Source: UMGS1590 sp036303105
GTDB lineage: Bacteria > Bacillota > Peptococcia > Peptococcales > Peptococcaceae
Direction: 5' to 3'
Assembly (NCBI GenBank): GCA_036303105.1
Contig: JAXJBF010000125.1
Span: 1-21,403, forward strand
DNA length: 21,403 nucleotides
Part shown: in pieces, positions 17,546-21,403 of the stretch
Numbering within the stretch: position 1 is the first letter of the stretch
Layout: each line of letters starts with the position of its first letter
Notes under the pieces: generated by a model
What the model was told of the DNA's origin: nothing
The model's input: the letters and a program-made list of their open reading frames with translations, nothing else
Database searches by the model: none
Program-made: the position numbers and the translations under genes

Positions 17546-20017
17546 TTATGCCATGACATGTTCCAAAAAGCGCTGGAACATGGCTGCCACTTGGGCGCGG
17601 GTTGCCGTGCCTTGTGGCGCGAGGGTATCTTCAGTCATGCCGCTGATGATCCCTTCCGATACGGCCCAGCTCATGACATCGCTTGCCCATGGGCTGACGC
17701 TGTCTGCATCGCTGTAGGCATCGAGGCTTGCGCGGGCGCTCACATCGAGCCCTTTGTAGTCGGCGTAGCGATAGAGGATCGACGCCATCTGTTCGCGGGT
17801 GATTGGATCGTTTGGCCCAAAGGTGCCGTCGCCATAGCCGCCGACGATGCCTTCGCTGGCTGCCCAGGCTACTGGGTCTGCGTACCAGTCACCACTGGCC
17901 ACGTCGCTGAAGTCGGCGATGCCAACTGCAGGGCTGCCTTCCAATCGGTGCAGCATGGAAACGATCATGCCGCGGGTGGTGGTGGTGTTTGGTTCAAAGG
18001 TGGTGGCGCTGGTGCCGGTCATCAGGCCATTGTCGTACGCATACTGCACAGCGTCGGTGTACCACGCATCCGGAACCACATCGTTGAAGATGTCAGCCAC
18101 CGTGGTGGTGCCTGGTTCTTCTGGCTGTTCTGGGTCAACCCAGTCAGGATCTTCTGTAAAGGCAGCGGTGATGCTAACCTTACTGCTTGGCATGGTGAAG
18201 CTGTAGGTGCCATCGCCATTGTCGATGACTTCCAGCTCTTTGCCGCCAGCAGTTACGCTCAGCGTATCCAGCATATAGCCGTCGTCCGGTGTCGCAGTGA
18301 TGGTCACCGTTTCACCTTCGGTGGCATACTTGTCCACATCGACACTGCCATTGTCCGGCTGAGCCACACTGATTTCATAACTGTACTTGCCGGTGTATGG
18401 TGGTTCAGAGAATGTCAGATCAACCGTTTTGCTGGTCAAAAGGATGCCATTACTATCGTAAATACTCAGCGTAATCGTCGCAGATCCCTTTGAAAGACTC
18501 TTAACCGTTACCTTACCATCCTGAACAGTCACTTGTGCAACATCTGGATTCGAGCTTTGTGCTTCCAGTTTGCCGCCAGATGGAATCGTGCTGATAACAT
18601 CCAATGCCAGTTGATCTCCAGAATACAAGGTGGTAGTTGGTGCTGTTACTTCAAGGAAATAACTATTGCTTGGTACTTCTCCTTCTGATGGAGTTGTTAC
18701 CAACCCAGCGGTTACTAAAGCACTATCTACACTAGTATAAGCATCAGCTGCATTGGCAGGGAAATAGACTGTTGCATTAGTCGCTACTACACCTTGAAAA
18801 CTAGTGTCAGTAAACGTTGGTGGAACTTCACCTTCAAATACTATTATCGTGTTACCTTCTGAAGCAGTACTAATAAATTTATTGCCTATACTCTGAACTG
18901 AAGCTGGAATATTAATTGACTCTAAACTAGTAGAATTCCAGAATGCAGCCGCTCCAATACTGGTAATGCCTTCAGAAAGTGATATTTGTTTCACGGCTGA
19001 ACAATTCATAAAAGCATTATTTGGAATAGAAGACAGGTTTCCCTTAATCTCAACCTTGGTTAACGCCTTACAATCGCTAAAAGCCTTTGTTCCCAAAGAT
19101 GTTAATTTCTCAGGCCAAATAACATTGTCAAGCGTTGTACATTTCATAAAAGCATTGTTACCAATTTCTTCTACATTTGAAAGATCAATAGCTGAAATTC
19201 CAGAATTCTGAAAAGCATTAGCTCCTATTTTTTTTACGCTACTTGGCAAGGTTATAGATTGAAGTTCTGCCTGCATACCAACAACATTTGAACCAAAGGC
19301 CATGGCGGGTATTTCGGTAATCCCTTCTGGGATAACGACATCTGTAACAGACTGGTCAAGCCACAATTCCAATGTGTTACTATTTTTGTTATAGAGCACC
19401 CCAGTCGCAACATAGTATGGGCTGCCTTCAGCAAAAGTCACTGTGTCACCATTAGGATATGAGGATAATGCTTTTCCTAGACCGCTTGTCACAGAAGCTG
19501 GAATGGTTAAATTTTCCAATGTTGAACACTGACTAAACGCACCGCTTCCAATAGCCGTTAATGTTGAAGGCAGCTTTAATGTAGAAAGATTCGTACATTC
19601 AGAAAAAGCTGAATCACCAATTGAAGCTAAACCCTCGTTCAGGACTACCTCGGTCAATGCACCGCAACGGTAAAATGCATTTTTACCAATGGTTTTCACT
19701 GTGCTTGGCAAACTTACTTTGGTAACGCCACTACAGGTAAAAAAAGCATACTCATCTACCGCAGTTACAGTGTATGTTGTGCCATCATATTCAACAGTTT
19801 GTGGAATGGTTACCTCTCCACTATAAGTAGCGTTGCCATAATTAGGTACATCGCTAATAAAAGCTACTTCTTGATCATCAATTATTTTATAGTGATATCC
19901 ATTGTCATCCACAAAAGTATCTCCTAGCGCAGCCATTGCAGTCACTGGCCAAACACAGCTAATGAAAAGACTTATCCCAAGCAGCCAGGCTACAATTTTT
20001 TTCGCTGAAAGAATCAT
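17546..20017 (-). CDS. Secreted BspA-type LRR protein with Ig-like region and three SLH domains
   Basis: The 823-residue product has a signal peptide (KKIVAWLLGISLFISCVWPVTAMA). It is followed by many BspA-type leucine-rich repeats from about residue 60 to 420 (for example LPSTVKTIGKNAFYRCGALTEV and LPSTLTAIGSGAFSQCSTLENL). A beta-sandwich, Ig-like region at about 450-530 follows (SSNPDVAQVTVQDGKVTVKSLSKGSATITL), then a repeat-type module with FTMPSSKVSITAAF, a Pro/Glu linker, and three SLH domains from about 645 to the end. The SLH domains would hold it to the cell wall; the LRRs are likely exposed for binding. The start overlaps the preceding stop codon (ATGA), with AGGAGG upstream. The first half is AT-rich and the SLH half GC-rich, which points to a fusion of foreign and native modules. 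Confidence 0.92.
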   Translation of the reverse strand: MILSAKKIVAWLLGISLFISCVWPVTAMAALGDTFVDDNGYHYKIIDDQEVAFISDVPNYGNATYSGEVTIPQTVEYDGTTYTVTAVDEYAFFTCSGVTKVSLPSTVKTIGKNAFYRCGALTEVVLNEGLASIGDSAFSECTNLSTLKLPSTLTAIGSGAFSQCSTLENLTIPASVTSGLGKALSSYPNGDTVTFAEGSPYYVATGVLYNKNSNTLELWLDQSVTDVVIPEGITEIPAMAFGSNVVGMQAELQSITLPSSVKKIGANAFQNSGISAIDLSNVEEIGNNAFMKCTTLDNVIWPEKLTSLGTKAFSDCKALTKVEIKGNLSSIPNNAFMNCSAVKQISLSEGITSIGAAAFWNSTSLESINIPASVQSIGNKFISTASEGNTIIVFEGEVPPTFTDTSFQGVVATNATVYFPANAADAYTSVDSALVTAGLVTTPSEGEVPSNSYFLEVTAPTTTLYSGDQLALDVISTIPSGGKLEAQSSNPDVAQVTVQDGKVTVKSLSKGSATITLSIYDSNGILLTSKTVDLTFSEPPYTGKYSYEISVAQPDNGSVDVDKYATEGETVTITATPDDGYMLDTLSVTAGGKELEVIDNGDGTYSFTMPSSKVSITAAFTEDPDWVDPEQPEEPGTTTVADIFNDVVPDAWYTDAVQYAYDNGLMTGTSATTFEPNTTTTRGMIVSMLHRLEGSPAVGIADFSDVASGDWYADPVAWAASEGIVGGYGDGTFGPNDPITREQMASILYRYADYKGLDVSARASLDAYSDADSVSPWASDVMSWAVSEGIISGMTEDTLAPQGTATRAQVAAMFQRFLEHVMA

Positions 20018-21171
20018 TTAGTTTCTCCTCCTGACCATTGATCAACAAATGCAACAGGAATATCTTCATCATCTACGCTCATTGTTGTCAGCAAACTATT
20101 TGTTGCATTGAGCGGATAAGCTGCAATATTCGTATTTTCGTCAAGTCCTTGAATTTTATTCGAAGCCATGTAAGCATTAGAATCACTACCTGGAGCAAAA
20201 GAAAATAAATATGCTTGCAATGTACTAGTATAAATATCAATGGACACAGCATCGATATCATCATATTGTTCAAATACAAATTTTGTTTGTAAGCTTGCAT
20301 CAACACCAAATGGAGTTTGAATTGCAGTACCATATTGTTTAGAAATTACAGATCCCCCACGAATAGTAATAACACTTTCGTTTGCTTCGTTTCCTACATA
20401 TGCATCATTTGCCATAATTGTTGAAAAACCATCTGTAGGACCATTGGAGGTATTAATACCAACTAATTGACAATTAGTAAACGTATAATTACTATCCGCA
20501 CTCCACATATTAAGCGCAGTCCATCCCTTGATTGTAGCATTAGTAATTAAGAAGTCTGTTCCATTCCCATCACGCAAACCATCATCATCTTCATCGACAA
20601 GTGCATTGATTGAATATGCAAAGCCGTAAATACCGCCACCTGTCATGGTTACAGTACCATTATCTAAGTTGTAAGTTGCTAAGCCACGATAATCTCCTTG
20701 GTGAGCCTGAGTATCATAATTCGAGACTTCAGTATTATATATATTTGTGTTGTTTAATGTAATAGCTGCATTAGCTTTTACAGTTGGATCAAAAGAGACT
20801 CCGCGTTCATCAGCATATACATCACAATTATTTAACGTAGGATTACTACCAGTGATATATACACCATATCCCGATGAGGCAGCATCAATCGTCACACCGT
20901 CTAAGGTAACATTATCTGCTAGGATTTTTAGTGCGTAGTTACTGCCAGATCCAGAAAAGTTGATTGCATGTCCATTCCCATTAATTGTTACACTTTTATC
21001 AACTTCTACCGTGCTGGTAAATGTAATATTAGTAGTTAAATTTATTGTATTTCCCTCTGTAATAGCTGCTTCAAACTCTTCCTGATTGCTAACATCAGCA
21101 GCAAATGCTGCTGGTGCAAGTGCCAGTGCCAGGAGCAAGCCCATGGCAAATGTTAACAAATACTTTTTCAT
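20014..21171 (-). CDS. Secreted right-handed beta-helix protein, unknown substrate
   Basis: The 385-residue product has a classical signal peptide (MKKYLLTFAMGLLLALALAPAAFA). After ADVSNQEEFEAAITEGNTINLTTNITFTSTV it carries successive beta-helix coils (VTINGNGHAINFSGSG, VTLDGVTIDAASSGYGVYITG, ITLNNTNIYNTEV, VTMTGGGIYGFAY, FTNCQLVGINTS). The fold is like pectate lyases and NosD-type proteins, but no catalytic residues can be assigned. A DEDDDGLRDGNG loop near residue 200 resembles a calcium-binding thrombospondin type 3 or EF-hand loop. No anchor is present, so it is secreted or bound by a partner. GGGAGG precedes the ATG at 21171. Its TGA overlaps the start of the SLH protein, suggesting joint production. 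It is strongly AT-rich compared with the rest of the window. Confidence 0.85.
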   Translation of the reverse strand: MKKYLLTFAMGLLLALALAPAAFAADVSNQEEFEAAITEGNTINLTTNITFTSTVEVDKSVTINGNGHAINFSGSGSNYALKILADNVTLDGVTIDAASSGYGVYITGSNPTLNNCDVYADERGVSFDPTVKANAAITLNNTNIYNTEVSNYDTQAHQGDYRGLATYNLDNGTVTMTGGGIYGFAYSINALVDEDDDGLRDGNGTDFLITNATIKGWTALNMWSADSNYTFTNCQLVGINTSNGPTDGFSTIMANDAYVGNEANESVITIRGGSVISKQYGTAIQTPFGVDASLQTKFVFEQYDDIDAVSIDIYTSTLQAYLFSFAPGSDSNAYMASNKIQGLDENTNIAAYPLNATNSLLTTMSVDDEDIPVAFVDQWSGGETK

Positions 21172-21354
21172 AAAAATTACCTCCCTGTTCTTTTTCGTTG
21201 TCGATCATTGTGCGCGGCAATGGCTGTTGGCGTGCAGCTGCCGTTTGACGAAGTGCAGCATACGAAATCTCAGCTGCCATGGTCGTGATCATAAAACATC
21301 ACAGCGCCAAAGCATCCCTCCCTTTTGTTTCTAAACAAGGTGTTTTCTATCATC

Positions 21355-21384
21355 ATTATAACAACATAGTTTTCGTTATGTTGT
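21355..21384 (-). promoter_or_regulatory. Promoter with palindromic operator for the surface-protein operon
   Basis: A TGTTATAAT extended -10 (TATAAT at 21355-21360) is adjoined by a perfect inverted repeat, ACAACATA and TATGTTGT with eight bases between (21361-21384). The palindrome covers the spacer and -35 region, where no good -35 hexamer occurs. The predicted leader to ATG 21171 is about 180 bases; in it I see one short ORF frame (MFYDHDHGS) and no clear gene. Confidence 0.5.
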
Positions 21385-21403
21385 AAAACGGCCTCTCGTC
21401 AGC

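Noticed and set aside
21095..21292. 65-codon minus-strand ORF upstream of and overlapping the beta-helix gene
   Set aside because: It runs out of frame into the signal peptide of a well-supported gene and lacks a Shine-Dalgarno site.
1..21403. tRNA, rRNA, transposase or integrase genes
   Set aside because: No cloverleaf, rRNA segment or recombinase motif was recognised on reading the sequence, though weak or degenerate copies cannot be excluded without a search tool.

Overview
The window looks like a chromosome segment from an anaerobic member of the Bacillota (Firmicutes), most like Clostridia or Peptococcaceae. The evidence is near-consensus Shine-Dalgarno sites (AAAGGAGG) before most genes, the WalJ/HtrA pair, a SWIM-SNF2 protein, a DUF3783-type protein, a DUF1659/DUF2922 pair, S-layer-homology (SLH) anchoring, and an ahb heme operon of the type known from sulfate reducers and relatives. 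The genus cannot be named from the sequence. Most of the window is moderately GC-rich; the segment from about 18.5 kb to the end is clearly AT-richer.

Layout. (1) 1-299: the 5' part of a membrane-anchored gene of unknown function, minus strand, cut by the window edge. (2) 495-3678, minus strand: a complete, tightly overlapping ahbC-ahbD-ahbA-ahbB operon for alternative (siroheme-dependent) heme b synthesis. It is preceded by a long leader that can fold and by a duplicated terminator/promoter module. (3) 3986-6986, minus strand: a DUF3783-like gene, the serine protease HtrA and the metallo-beta-lactamase-fold protein WalJ/YycJ. (4) 7240-10569, plus strand: a large SWIM-SNF2 helicase-like ATPase. 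(5) 10663-15737: an accessory, phage-flavoured island. On the minus strand it carries DUF1659, DUF2922, an amidase with an SLH-like tail, a two-helix membrane protein, two very small membrane or cationic ORFs, a HicB-like protein, a LytTR response regulator and a Tn916-type sigma-like factor. An ArpU-like regulator is transcribed divergently on the plus strand. (6) 15870-17430, plus strand: thiM (thiazole salvage) with a HAD phosphatase. (7) 17546-21171, minus strand: two translationally coupled secreted surface proteins, a beta-helix protein followed by a BspA-type LRR protein with three SLH domains.

How the parts work together. AhbAB decarboxylate siroheme, AhbC removes two acetate groups and AhbD makes heme b, so the four genes form a complete siroheme-to-heme pathway. 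The lysis-like cassette combines a peptidoglycan amidase with small membrane proteins, as phage and phage-derived lysis modules do, but no capsid, tail, terminase or integrase gene is present here. The LytTR regulator may act on a promoter just downstream of its own gene, where an 11-bp direct repeat with the 21-bp period typical of LytTR operators lies about 40-70 bp before a predicted start. The last operon appears to be an AT-rich foreign surface module joined to a GC-rich native SLH anchor.

The most unusual observations are the duplicated terminator-promoter element flanking the DUF3783-like gene, the structured ahb leader, the small membrane ORF whose ribosome binding site is out of frame, and the 13.25-13.6 kb region with operator-like repeats and no intact gene.
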